A stretch of DNA of 64,000 nt from Thamnidium elegans (Eukaryota > Mucoromycota > Mucoromycetes > Mucorales > Mucoraceae), in contig JAIXMG010000003.1 in assembly GCA_025201345.1 (NCBI GenBank), positions 1,569,020-1,633,019 of the forward strand. The letters run 5' to 3'. The translations under genes were made by a program, and so were the position numbers. Position 1 is the first letter of the stretch. The number at the start of each line of letters is the position of its first letter. Under the pieces are notes generated by a model, which was not told the origin of the DNA, ran no database searches, and saw nothing but the letters and a program-made list of their open reading frames with translations. Positions 35,101-44,673 of this stretch are shown here, piece after piece.

Positions 35101-38100
35101 CTTAAGCGGTGATCGACACCTAAGTGAGTAAGAACTTCTTCTACTAACTGATTAGTAAATTCAAGCCCTCTGTCAGTCTGTAATACTTTTACTAGGCCGA
35201 AAGTAGTAAATATGTCTACTAATTGTTTTGCAATAGTAGAAGCTTCCTTGTCTGGAATGGCTCTAAGAATAGTAAAGCGAGTAAAGAGATCGACGTAAAT
35301 TAGGATGAAATTGTTTCCCGATTCTGAAGTTATATTCAGAGTTCCTAGGTCACACACACCGTGGTGTCCAGGGCCTGGTGGTACAATCTGTTTAGGTGGA
35401 TGGAATCCGGTTTTGCTCCAATTAAAGGAGTGACAAATTATGCAATCCCTTAATACATCTGCTATATCTTTACGAAGATTAGTCCAATGTATGTGTTCAT
35501 CATGGATGGATAATTCTATGGCGTTGATTCCACCGTGTCCGAGAAGGTGGTGTCTTTCAATGATAGAACGTCGCTCCTCTGGGGGCGGTGTGATCGGATC
35601 ATATAGCTCGGAAGCTCGTTGCCTGAGAACCGGTAGTTCGGTACAAGAGGAATTCAATTTATTAGGGCGGACCTGGTCTAAAAGAGAATTATTTTTCTCT
35701 TTAGTTTTTATATTATTTTTTATCTGGTGTGAAGATTTATTAGAAGCTTTAATTAAGGCGCGTTGTTCAAGTTCCATTTCAACTTCTGGAGATGCAAAAA
35801 GTCTACTTAACCCATCTGCAATGTAATTGTCAGATCCCTTAATGTATGTAATTTCAAACGTTTTCGAATAAATTGTAGTATACCAGTTTTGTAAAAGTGC
35901 AGAACAGTATCTTTGTGTATGAAGAAAGATTAAACTGTAATGGTCCGTGTAAAGAATGAATTTGTTCAGATGTAACCACTGATGGTAACGAAGGAACATA
36001 TAAGCAATTGCTAAACACTCACGTTTATTAGTAGAGTAGTTTTTTTCACTTTTGGTTAAGCTACGGGAGGCAAAACCAAGAAAGCGAATGGTGTTCGTAC
36101 GGTCGATCTGCCAGACATAACCTCCGATGGCGTAACCGCTCGCATCTGTAGAAACACGAAGAGGTAGAGAAGTGTCCATGACAGAAATAACGGGTGCATG
36201 CGTAACCGCGTATTTTAAACCAGCGTAAGCTTTATCATGTGTTTCATTCCATGTTTTACGAAATAAAGCATTGTCACTAATATTTCTTAAACGATCTAGA
36301 GGAGCCGATATTTTGGAATAGTTGTTTATGAATTTTCTGAAATAACCGAAAAAACCAAGTACACGCATAAGAGCTTTATTGTTTATGATAGGTGGTAGCT
36401 TGTCAAGATTACATATCTTTGAACTGTCAATTTGGAGTCCTTTCGAACTTAGTTTAAAGCCGAGTAAGGTAAGAGAAATAAGCAAGAAATGGCATTTCTT
36501 ACGTTGTAAGATAAGACCTGCATTGTTTAATCGTGTGATAACATCTTTAACTAACTTTTTATGTTCATGAATGTTATTTGTACGAGAACCAATGGTGATA
36601 TCATCGATGTAACAAAAAACAGTTGGCATGTCTCTGAAGAGGTTTGATATCATGCGTTGAACAAAAGAAGGAAGTGTAGAAATTCCGAAGCATGCTTTTG
36701 CAAATTGAAACTGACCCCTATGTGTCGTAAAAGCAGTGTAAGGTTGAGAATCCTTAGCAATAGCAAAGCGTGTGAAGCAACTTTTTAAATCGAGTACAGT
36801 AAATAATTGACAATGTGATAATTGTTCATGAATTTCTTCAATTCTAGTAATGCAAAGTTGTCTGATTTGGAAGGAATCAAGCTTAGATTTAATTCGCGGC
36901 AATCTGTGGCGACACGAACTATATTACCATAATTTCCGTTATCATCTCTTTTTTTAACAAAAAGGATTGGATTATTGTGTGGGTTGTGAGGTTCCGCAAC
37001 AACTATTGTTTTGTCTGCTAACCATGTATCAAGTTGTGCGTCTAATTGTGGTTTATAAGCTAAAGCTAATGGGTACTGTTTTTTATTTATGACAGTGTTG
37101 TCGGATACTGCAAGTTTAAATTCAGAGTTAGGTATAGTGCAAACAGATGTAGGATCAATGTTAGCGTTGTCATCTAATTCTCTTTTAATAGAATTCATGA
37201 ATTGGTTACGAATATTTTCTGTTCCGAAGTATTCAAAAGAAGGAGTGTTAGGAGAAGGATCGATTGGATCTTCAATCGTAGGTAATGTGGAGTCGTTCCA
37301 AGTTGTAATTAGACCAGTGACAGCTATATTGAGACGAGGCATTAAGTCAAGTCCTATGCATATATCAGCTTCACTATGAAGGTCAAATACTTCAAATTTA
37401 TGATGGACAGTAATATTGTTATAGAATACTTTTATTTTTTCAATAAAGCCTATTCGTGGAACAGTGTTATTTTTATGACCCAAAGAAATGATATTATTTT
37501 TATTATTTATGGGGGAAGAAGGAGAAGAAGAAGAAATACTACTAGTACTATTATTATTGGGACAAACAGGTGTGAGACCGAGTGTTTTGACCAGTGATGG
37601 TTTAATTGCAGAGAAGTTAGAACCAGTGTCAAGATATGCCCATGTTTGGTAGTTCTGTATTGTAATAGGTACAAGAATAGAATGTGAATTTTTAATTAGA
37701 GTAGGTTCTGGATTAATAGTTTGGTTTTTAGTAGTAGACTTACATTGTTGGGATATGTCTTCCAACATATCAGTATCCTCGTCGTCGTCAACAAAGGTTA
37801 ATGCTTGTAAGGAAGCAGAAGAAGAAGAGCGCTGGGCTTGGTTGTTGTTATTTACAGGTTGTAAATTCATTGCTCGTTGTGTGAGCTCGTCTACAGCAGG
37901 TGCAGGATCAGCGGGTTTACCATAGAACCGGACAGAAGAGGAGGAGGACTGACCTTTACCCTTTGGACAAATATGGCTAGGTGACCAATTTTCAACACCG
38001 CATCTGAAACAAGGATTTTTCCTTTTAGAAAAAGAAGAATTGTTGGTACCAGTGCTTGCAAAGTTAGAATTTGCATTTTTGAGAGCACGACAAGAATCGG

Positions 38101-41100
38101 TAGAATGATTACCATACGATTTATGATAAGTGCAGTATTGTTGGTTAGAACCAGAGGCAGCGGGTGCATTCGAGTCTCTTGTGAAAGAGCGAGAATTGTT
38201 TGAGGAGTGGCGCTGGCGTCCACCGGAGTAACGTTTCTCAATACGAGATGGAGAAGCAGGAGAGGGGGAAGCAGAAGAGGTAGAAGAATGATTGTTTCTT
38301 CTTGAACGGCTATAGAGCTTATTGTAAAGCTCCTTAGCTAACGCCATTATGAATGACAGATTACGCTTAGTGGTGCTCGGAGCAGTAGCTAACGCAACGG
38401 TAACTTGATCAGAAAGCTCAAGAGGTAGAGCAGATACAAAACGAGGGCAAAGAACTGAAGCAGATGTTAACCCAGCACGACGTTTTAAGTCCTGGAACTT
38501 GTCAATGAAAGATTCAATGGATTGATGTTGCGACATACGTAAGTTAAGGAGATCCGTAGTAGCAGATTCCTGTTCAGCATCTACCGTAATACCATACTGA
38601 CCGTTGATGGCTGTCTTAAACACTTCCCAAGCAGCGCAAGGGAACTCGGTGGTGAAATCGGATAACCAAGCTCGAATCTCAGTAGGTAAACAGAGAGGTA
38701 AAAGACGTTGCCAATGCTCATTCAAATCAAGTTGGTAGGTATTCAACACATCTTCGAATTTACTAATACATGATTTCAAGTTATTGAAAACAGTACGAGT
38801 GGTATCGTAGACATGGCCTGACCATTGAAAGAAAGGTAATTGAGTAGGTACAATAGCACGGGGCGTAGGTTTGTACATTGGAGGAGTAGTAGTAGGAGTA
38901 ATGACTGGAGTCATGAGACGTTGAACCTCAATTAATTCTTCCAGAGAAGAACGAAGAGACCTTAATTCAGTAATTAAGGAAGAGGGAACAACTTGACCAT
39001 GCTGGATGATCATAGTAGATAACTCATAGATTCGACCCTTGAGTATAGCTACATTCTTCTCAATACCTTGTACCGGAGTACAATTGTCAGCAAGAGAAGG
39101 GGTAGCCATAGCAACAGAGGCTTCGTCCATTTCAGTATCATTAAAATCAGAAGCGTCGCCAGAAAGAGGTACTTCTTCACTCAAGATACTATCAAGAGCC
39201 CGGTCAAGATCAAAAGCGTCAGCATTGACATCGTTCAAGATAGCAGGTACTTGAGTAGCATCAGAGGCAGCATAGGCAATGGGAGAGGAAGTGGCAGACA
39301 TAGTGATTGGTAGGGTTTTTTAAAATAAAAAAAATTCAAGTAACGATTTATCAATAAAAATGAAATATACAATAGAAAATAAGTCCTTTAGAGTATTGAT
39401 AAAAGTCTTAGTTGTGATTGTTTTTATTTTAGATGAAAAAGAAGGATGTATTTATACTAAAGGGGTTATACAATTAGCCATTCTAATTGTAGAGTAATAA
39501 AAGTCAGTTTTAAATATCATAAGTATTATGGTTAATCCTTATTGATAATCCGATTGGTTTAAGCATTTATGCGCATTGTGTTTAATTGGTAGTTCTTATT
39601 ATTAAATGGCAGTTGCCCTGTCATTGATAATAATAATGGATGATTGCTTAGGATAATTCTATATTGTATTATTAATCGTCTATGTTTAATAATGTTTAGT
39701 TTTGATGTGCTATATCGTAATAATAACGAAGATGAAGAGGGATATATAGTCTGTATATATCACTCACTCCTTAATTTCGCCAATGTCAGCTTTAGATACT
39801 TCCCACTGTAAGGACAATGCGCATGCCCTAGTCAAAGCTAAAATGGCTGTTTTGATGGATGGATCTTCAAATAGACTGACAACTAGAACAGGTACAATAT
39901 ATATAAGCCACTGTATCCAGTCGATACTTCTATAAAGACCTTTTACATTTAATGGGTTGACAGGATGAAAGCCACCTTGAAATACCCCGGCCGGGATCAA
40001 CAATCGCGAGTTTTGAATACCAACATTTAAGCATTCAAATTGTTTATTCGACAACTGAAACGGATAGGCAGATTCATTACCGTAATATTTGTAGCTGTCA
40101 TTATAACGTTTCGATAATAAATCAAAAAACAACTTGCTGATATTGGAGATACCGTGAAGTTCGTCAAAACCAAAGGTACAGGAACCAGAAAACGTAGAGA
40201 GTGTTCCAAATATAGTTGGCTTCTTGATCCCATACGTGTTTTCACGCTTAAAAATAGTGATATGTGAGTATTATTATTAATTTTTGTTTTTTTTTAAAAA
40301 AAAAAGAACATACGTAAAGTGAGCTTGAATCCTCTAATAATAAGCTTTCTTTAGACCTCAAAGGGGCAGTGCGATCTGCAAAATACATTCCAGCTCTTCG
40401 TGTATTTGGTGGACCGTCTGATCGTTGAGAACCCAGTGTAAGACAAAACCTACAGCCATTTTTTCTTTATTAGCGAAGAAGAAAAAAGGTTAGCTAATGT
40501 ATTGCATTTTTTTTTATATACCTATGTACTTACCCAGTATGTCCAGAAAAATTCATAAGTCTGTTACATTCAATACCATCACCATTTACAAAAAGAGCAT
40601 ATACTTTACATCTTATAGGAAGTTCTGTACCTATTTGGTTAACAATGGTTTTTTCCGAAAGTGTCTTGAGTTCGTTTACAATTGGTTTTAAAAAGGAATT
40701 AAAATCAGATTTGGATTTACCAGGAAGAATGCCGATTTGGAAAGTTGCGTGTCTGGCATATCTATCAAAAAGGTAAACAATTTAACTCGTTAATACTTCG
40801 TCACAACTTATTAACCAGTCTTTCTTTAACTTTTGTACCTTTCAGAACTTTCTAGATTCAATACAACAGCGTGGATCATGATCATACTTGAATGGGAACT
40901 TGAGGACGTAAACCCGTCGACATCAATTTTCAAGTATATATTTATTATATTTTGGTCAGTGTTGATAGCTTGGCTACTATAAAGGTTTTTGAAAATCTCT
41001 CCGTCGAAGATATCAGCGTACGTATCATTGTTTCTTGTTATATTTTCAATTACGTCTTTTTGGCGATCTATCAAGTTCTGACGTATTTCTTCTGAAGATA

Positions 41101-41949
41101 TCATCTCTGCTACTTTATCTGCGATTGAGACCATTTTAGTGATTTTTGATAATAGTCTCGATGAATTGCATACTGGACAATTGAGAAGGTGATCATCTTC
41201 TAGACTATACAAATAGCATCCATTGTTACAAACGTCGTAAGATCTTGTCATCTGTAACGGTATAACATTCTTGACAAGGCTGGCACAGGCTTCATTGCTC
41301 AAGAGTTTGCTAGTAGTAGAGTCTGAATCAATATACAAGGTAATTTTTTTTTTAAAAAAAAAACTATTAGTCTCTAATAGGATCAATATAATAGTCTCAA
41401 TTAATATATTTACCCAAGCTTTCGTCAGCAAGCATCATGTTGATTAAATGTCTCATTGCTCTTGAACCTTCTCGGCTGATGTTGTATGTATCACATACTT
41501 CTTCAAACATCACACTATATTTTTCGATATTGGTGAATGCAAATTTGGGAATATTCAATTTATATTCAATATCATCATCAGCTTGCTCAAGATCTTCGAG
41601 TAATTCATTGTCAACTTCAGAAGAAGAAAAGGAGTCAGCAAGTAAACACTCAGAGTCAAATGGTTCTGTTATATAGATGGTTTAGTAAGTAAGACTATGG
41701 ATATTTTATAGAATTTACGTGTCATTATCATTAATATTTACCTTCGTTTTCTAAGAAATCACCAGTAGTTTCTGGCTCATCATTGAAATCCATGTACTCG
41801 CTGTAGTCATACTCACTTTCAGAATTATTTGCAACTGGGGGATTAATAATTGAAAGGGATCTGGCCTGTTGGACAAGGAGCTGGCGAACATAATTGATAC
41901 TGTTGCTGGATACACGTGTACGCTTGTTGGGATTATAAGTATAAGACAT
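32182..41949 (-). CDS. CACTA transposase (Tnp2-like), multi-exon, holding a nested retroelement in an intron
   Basis: Minus-strand exons: start MSYTYNPNKRTRVSS at 41,949; EPFDSECLLADS and REGSRAMRHLINMMLADES (about 41,666-41,415); SYDVCNNGCYLYSLEDDHLLNCPVC, a CxxxC/CxxC zinc-like block, and DIFDGEIFKNLY, LKIDVDGF (about 41,330-40,840); LFVNGDGIECNRLMNFSGHTG (about 40,690-40,540); NTYGIKKPTIFGTLSTFSGS to ADIGEIK (about 40,255-39,770). After the intron come SLETWYRYIDRQI and RSMEREIGNYKKKM (about 33,306-32,636) and a last exon 32,554-32,182. This order matches fungal Tnp2/CACTA-type transposases; the D of IDVDGF and of NGDG are candidate catalytic acids. Exact small-exon edges are not all resolved. 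The coding parts flanking the retroelement join in frame across its intron. Confidence 0.8.
33365..33766 (-). repeat. 3' LTR of the inner chromovirus
   Basis: 402 bp, apparently identical to 39,361-39,762. Degenerate relatives of this LTR family occur in the subtelomere at 56,212, 59,179 and 62,812. Confidence 0.94.
34200..36902 (-). CDS. pol: Pol of the inner chromovirus: RT, RNase H, integrase, chromodomain
   Basis: About 900 residues. RT palm CQLFTVLDLKSCFTRFAI, catalytic FCYIDDITIGS; RNase H VSTDASGYAIGGYVWQ and YTDHYSLI. Integrase HHCC region (RHHLLGHGG...CIICHSF) and D-D-E core (GVCDLG, LQTDRGLEF, GTNEAYV), then a C-terminal chromodomain, YLYRVRWKGYTTDDDTWEPA, which in chromoviruses directs integration to modified chromatin. 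The frame overlaps the upstream gag-PR frame by 118 nt and picks up RT after CRELN. Since the break is inside RT, it is more likely a one-base mutation than programmed frameshifting. The first Met here is not a natural start. Confidence 0.9.
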   Translation of the reverse strand: MPRIKSKLDSFQIRQLCITRIEEIHEQLSHCQLFTVLDLKSCFTRFAIAKDSQPYTAFTTHRGQFQFAKACFGISTLPSFVQRMISNLFRDMPTVFCYIDDITIGSRTNNIHEHKKLVKDVITRLNNAGLILQRKKCHFLLISLTLLGFKLSSKGLQIDSSKICNLDKLPPIINNKALMRVLGFFGYFRKFINNYSKISAPLDRLRNISDNALFRKTWNETHDKAYAGLKYAVTHAPVISVMDTSLPLRVSTDASGYAIGGYVWQIDRTNTIRFLGFASRSLTKSEKNYSTNKRECLAIAYMFLRYHQWLHLNKFILYTDHYSLIFLHTQRYCSALLQNWYTTIYSKTFEITYIKGSDNYIADGLSRLFASPEVEMELEQRALIKASNKSSHQIKNNIKTKEKNNSLLDQVRPNKLNSSCTELPVLRQRASELYDPITPPPEERRSIIERHHLLGHGGINAIELSIHDEHIHWTNLRKDIADVLRDCIICHSFNWSKTGFHPPKQIVPPGPGHHGVCDLGTLNITSESGNNFILIYVDLFTRFTILRAIPDKEASTIAKQLVDIFTTFGLVKVLQTDRGLEFTNQLVEEVLTHLGVDHRLSLAYTPNSNGTNEAYVHSTKRTLIKKLQGVKSQWDTLLPATQLALNLKVSRLHHSTPFAVMFNRRANDFSNYTNVNPNFDQSSINSDAIAAKFKTVNEYLIPALTKRIQTTQAKDKARFMKTHKIITDKYPIGATVMIKNVLRSGKTEERYLGPFHIINHTSNGSYVLMDSAKNLLSRDIPTSQIKLISTDNVKKQDASPSQDNNDFYEVQSIVSHKGSNPTNYLYRVRWKGYTTDDDTWEPASHFPDKTHIEKYWARRNSVISTGNQKLPKTVNIRHIPDRSERHEKRKSRRLDSTSPA
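36785..39301 (-). CDS. gag: Gag-protease and RT N-terminus of the inner chromovirus
   Basis: 838 residues from ATG at 39,301, 60 bp after the 5' LTR. Gag core at about 150-340 (QLPFFQWSGHVYDTTRTVF, ESATTDLLNLRMSQHQSIES). A zinc knuckle CFRCGVENWSPSHIC has a longer middle than the standard CCHC spacing. The aspartic protease has TWAYLDTGSNFSAI (D-T-G). RT starts with the NNPILFVKKRDDNGN and VRVATDCRELN block, after which the frame leaves RT and ends in unrelated residues. The true RT continues in the overlapping frame (34,200-36,902). Confidence 0.9.
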   Translation of the reverse strand: MSATSSPIAYAASDATQVPAILNDVNADAFDLDRALDSILSEEVPLSGDASDFNDTEMDEASVAMATPSLADNCTPVQGIEKNVAILKGRIYELSTMIIQHGQVVPSSLITELRSLRSSLEELIEVQRLMTPVITPTTTPPMYKPTPRAIVPTQLPFFQWSGHVYDTTRTVFNNLKSCISKFEDVLNTYQLDLNEHWQRLLPLCLPTEIRAWLSDFTTEFPCAAWEVFKTAINGQYGITVDAEQESATTDLLNLRMSQHQSIESFIDKFQDLKRRAGLTSASVLCPRFVSALPLELSDQVTVALATAPSTTKRNLSFIMALAKELYNKLYSRSRRNNHSSTSSASPSPASPSRIEKRYSGGRQRHSSNNSRSFTRDSNAPAASGSNQQYCTYHKSYGNHSTDSCRALKNANSNFASTGTNNSSFSKRKNPCFRCGVENWSPSHICPKGKGQSSSSSVRFYGKPADPAPAVDELTQRAMNLQPVNNNNQAQRSSSSASLQALTFVDDDEDTDMLEDISQQCKSTTKNQTINPEPTLIKNSHSILVPITIQNYQTWAYLDTGSNFSAIKPSLVKTLGLTPVCPNNNSTSSISSSSPSSPINNKNNIISLGHKNNTVPRIGFIEKIKVFYNNITVHHKFEVFDLHSEADICIGLDLMPRLNIAVTGLITTWNDSTLPTIEDPIDPSPNTPSFEYFGTENIRNQFMNSIKRELDDNANIDPTSVCTIPNSEFKLAVSDNTVINKKQYPLALAYKPQLDAQLDTWLADKTIVVAEPHNPHNNPILFVKKRDDNGNYGNIVRVATDCRELNLSLIPSKSDNFALLELKKFMNNYHIVNYLLYSI
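39361..39762 (-). repeat. 5' LTR of the inner chromovirus
   Basis: 402 bp; on the minus strand it starts TGATATATACAG and ends TATTTCA. It follows GTGAG, the target duplication that is also the intron donor of the transposase gene. Confidence 0.94.
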
Positions 41950-42617
41950 TTTAATAAGCTGTTTAATGGAATATTTTTATTTGAAATTAATGTAAGTTAT
42001 TTCTTTTTTTTTCTGGGTACTTTTATACAAAAAAATAACTTGGCATTTTTTTTTTTTAAAAAAAAAGTGTTTTACGGTAGATATTTTATCTTTGACAATT
42101 AATTTCAAAATACTTGTTTGAACCACTCCTTGCGCTTTGTTTTATTTTCCTGGAACTATCGGTGTAAATGAGGAGATATTTCTTACTTGGCATTAGCTTC
42201 AAAATAGTAGTAGGAACCAGTCATAGAGCTTCGTTTAATATTCTTGTGTAACCGAAAAGATGTTGTAGACAATAATTGAACGCTAAATGGACACAAGAGC
42301 CAAAATGAAGAGATTATACCGATAACATAAAGTAAATGTACGTATATATAAAAAATATAAAGCATTAAAATGATACCAACATGCTCCTAGACTAATACGA
42401 TTGAATAGATGACTTGCTTTGAAAAATCTAGCCATTGGTTCCGCCCCTTTTTTTTTACTGTGATTTATTTCTTGCTTCTACCTAAACGGGACGTTTGACA
42501 GAAAACTATTTTGGTTCCTCGTCAGGTAAATAATGGATTTAAAATTGTATTTAAAGGAACTTTTTTACTTTAGAAAAAAAAAACATTCTACTTTTATTTT
42601 AAAAACGCAAATATAAT
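41950..42617. promoter_or_regulatory. Divergent intergenic region of CACTA
   Basis: 668 bp between the minus-strand transposase start and the plus-strand second gene. AT-rich, with T and A runs near 42,045-42,065 and a poly-A patch near 42,575. Presumed bidirectional promoter; no specific motif recognised. Confidence 0.4.
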
Positions 42618-43613
42618 ATGACTGACGGCAATGAATACCCTTTGGACTCTCTTCGGTTTTTACAAGAGTTTGACGTCAATCCCTCTCTTTCTGACTCTGT
42701 TAAACTTGACACTCTTATAGGGGAAGTACGAGAAATTAAGGTGATGTTATCTCAACTGTTGGCCTTGAATAGTAGAAACTCTTCTGGCTTCTCTTTTAAT
42801 CCTGTTTCATTGGGTTCAGGTAATAATTTGGTTAAGGAAATAAATATTATTTTGCTTGGTTCTAACTACTGTTTGTTTATTTAGGATCTCGCTCTGTAAG
42901 TACAAGCCAGTTGCAAATCAACCCGTCTTCTTTTGAGATCTTCAATAGCCAAGAAAAGGTCGATGATATTGTAAGCAAGGCAAAAAGCAACCGTGGTAAA
43001 CGTTGCTATGGTAAGAGTAATGTCTCTTTGAAAACTGGTGTAGCACCCAACAATGTGAAGAATCTGATCACAGCAATGTGTACTCTTTGGCTGGAAAAGA
43101 AGAATGTTACGTACGGCATGGCTACGACCGAAGAAGATCATGAGGCACGACTTCAAGATGCAGTTGATCGATACGAAAAGACAAATGTATTGGTCACTCT
43201 GTTTGTTCGTACGCACTTTGAGAACGCAAACCAAGGATTTCGATGGTCAGCCATGTCAAAGGGAGACAGGGAACGCATGGCGTTGGTTGTCGAGCACATT
43301 GTCTTGGAGACGCTCACCAACCAAGCCTGTCTTCCGTTGGATTGTGCAGAAGACAGCTGGGTAGCATGTTACTTGCTGTCTGTAGCTATTCGTAATGAAG
43401 GTTCAAGAAAGGCCGGAAGGAAATCAAACGTAAGCTATTTTATTACTTTTTTTTATTCGCATTATTAACTTTTTTTTTTTTGGATTGACATAATAGGTCG
43501 CTATTGAAGTCGACGAGTATTCAATCGCTGGTATGGTAGAAGAAATTGAATTACCACAGGTAAGTATTGATGGAGTCCATCAGGTGTTAGGCGAGAAGAG
43601 AAAAAGAGGTTAA
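42618..43613 (+). CDS. Second CACTA-encoded protein (TnpA-like by position), 3 exons
   Basis: Exons 42618-42819, 42885-43429 and 43497-43613 give 287 residues in consistent phase. An N-terminal leucine-rich helix (VKLDTLIGEVREIKVMLSQL) is likely a coiled coil. The middle is mixed alpha (NNVKNLITAMCTLWLEKKNV, MSKGDRERMALVVEHIV) and the tail is basic (GEKRKRG). No catalytic motif is seen. In plant CACTA elements a second gene encodes a TnpA-like protein that binds subterminal repeats; the position, size and coiled coil fit that role, but this is inference. Confidence 0.65.
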
Positions 43614-44449
43614 ACCAATAGAATCTTTGCCTTTTTTTTCTTTTTTTTTTTTTTTTTTTTTTTTTTGTATAAATAGCTTGTTTTTTTCTTTATTTTACTT
43701 TTCTTTTCTTTTTTTATTTTACTTTTCCTTCCTTTTTTCTTTTTTTTTTTACAAATAAATAAAAGTTCTTTTTTTTTGAACTTTGTGTACAATTGTTCCC
43801 AATCATGTTGTAATTCATCCCATTCTTCGAGATCAGGTAATGTTCTGTCAAGTATATAATTTATTTAGTTCTAACACTATTGTTTTTATTTTATAAAGCT
43901 TGTATTTCTACTACTACTCACTCTAAGGCTTTTTTTTTGCCTTTTGTAAAGCTAAATGGTAATTATATCACTTGATTCAAACTTAATAGCTTATTCTAAC
44001 TCTTTTTTTATTCAAGGCATTGTCTTATTCCGCCTGTGTATTCTCCTCTTATCTTACTGTGTGTTATTTATGTAATTATCACTTGATTCAAACTTAATAT
44101 TTTATTCTAACTCTTTCTTTTATTCAGGGTATTAGCTTCTTTCATGTGTGTATTATCCTCTTACTTTACTATACCCTAATTAATTCCTGTACATACTAGA
44201 AGATAATAGCAGACTATAATATAAACATATACCCTTACCCTTAATATACATAAATCCCACAAAAAACCATTTGTAAATAATAAAAAATTTCGCTTTTTTT
44301 TATAATTCCTTATTTTCTATATATAAATGTATCTCAAAATGTGCTATCGATACCCTATTATTGAATAAATATTTTATGTAATGACCTTTTAATGATCCAA
44401 TAAGAGCTGTAATCTTTTTTTAAGGTTAAACTAGCGATATTGATAGCTG
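43614..44449. other. Gene-free CACTA interior
   Basis: T-rich and AT-rich. Contains T runs (43,631-43,666), and two copies of a 40-50 bp word around TTATATCACTTGATTCAAACTTAATA (about 43,960 and 44,075). No gene. Confidence 0.5.
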
Positions 44450-44673
44450 AATCAGTAATGATAAATTATTATCACTGATGATAAATCAAGCACTGATGAT
44501 AATTTATTATCAATAGTGATAAATCAAGCACTGATGATAGTCCCAATCATCAATGATAATCCTAATCATCAGTGATAAATCTTAATCATTGCTGATAAAT
44601 TTATCATCAATGATAATTCAATCATCACTGATTAGCAGTGATGATAAATTTATCATTTCTGCTCGCCTTAGTG
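44450..44673. repeat. Right subterminal repeat array and TIR of CACTA
   Basis: About 220 bp composed almost wholly of alternating ATCATCA, TGATGAT, TGATAA and TTATCA words on both strands, such as ATCACTGATGATAA and ATCATCAATGATAA, ending in the TIR ATTTATCATTTCTGCTCGCC and TAGTG. Multiple near-identical motifs in both orientations are typical CACTA subterminal binding sites. Confidence 0.85.

Larger units (their letters stand above)
33365..39762 (-). mobile_element. Inner chromodomain Ty3/Gypsy retrotransposon (chromovirus)
   Basis: 6,398 bp on the minus strand, with 402-bp LTRs at 33,365-33,766 (3' LTR) and 39,361-39,762 (5' LTR) that look identical by eye. CTCAC is duplicated at 33,360-33,364 and 39,763-39,767. 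Minus-strand LTR ends are TGATATATAC and ATATTTCA. A polypurine tract GGCGGGGGATAA abuts the 3' LTR. There is no TGG primer site after the 5' LTR; the sequence reads TTTTTATTGATAAATCG, so priming is non-standard or unresolved. It inserted in the donor of a transposase intron. Identical LTRs imply a very recent insertion, although RT carries a frameshift. Confidence 0.94.
31542..44673 (-). mobile_element. CACTA (EnSpm-type) DNA transposon
   Basis: 13,132 bp including a 6.4-kb nested retroelement; without it and its extra TSD the element is about 6.7 kb. Both ends begin CACTA: CACTATGGCGAG at the left and, in reverse complement, CACTAAGGCGAG at the right, followed by AAATGATAAATTTA on both sides (about 35-bp imperfect TIR). 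A 3-bp TGT-like duplication of the CACTA type is present: GTG at 31,539-31,541 and 44,674-44,676. It encodes a Tnp2-like transposase (minus) and a second protein (plus), and has dense subterminal ATCATCA/TGATGAT words at the right end. These are the hallmarks of CACTA elements. Removing it with one GTG restores the host pol frame. Confidence 0.93.

Noticed and set aside
31542..44673. KDZ/Plavaka identity for the DNA transposon
   Set aside because: The transposase has similarities, but CACTA termini, a 3-bp duplication and the subterminal array point to the CACTA group.
31542..44673. One giant 13-kb cargo-carrying element
   Set aside because: The middle 6.4 kb has its own LTRs, target duplication and gag-pol, so it is a separate retroelement.
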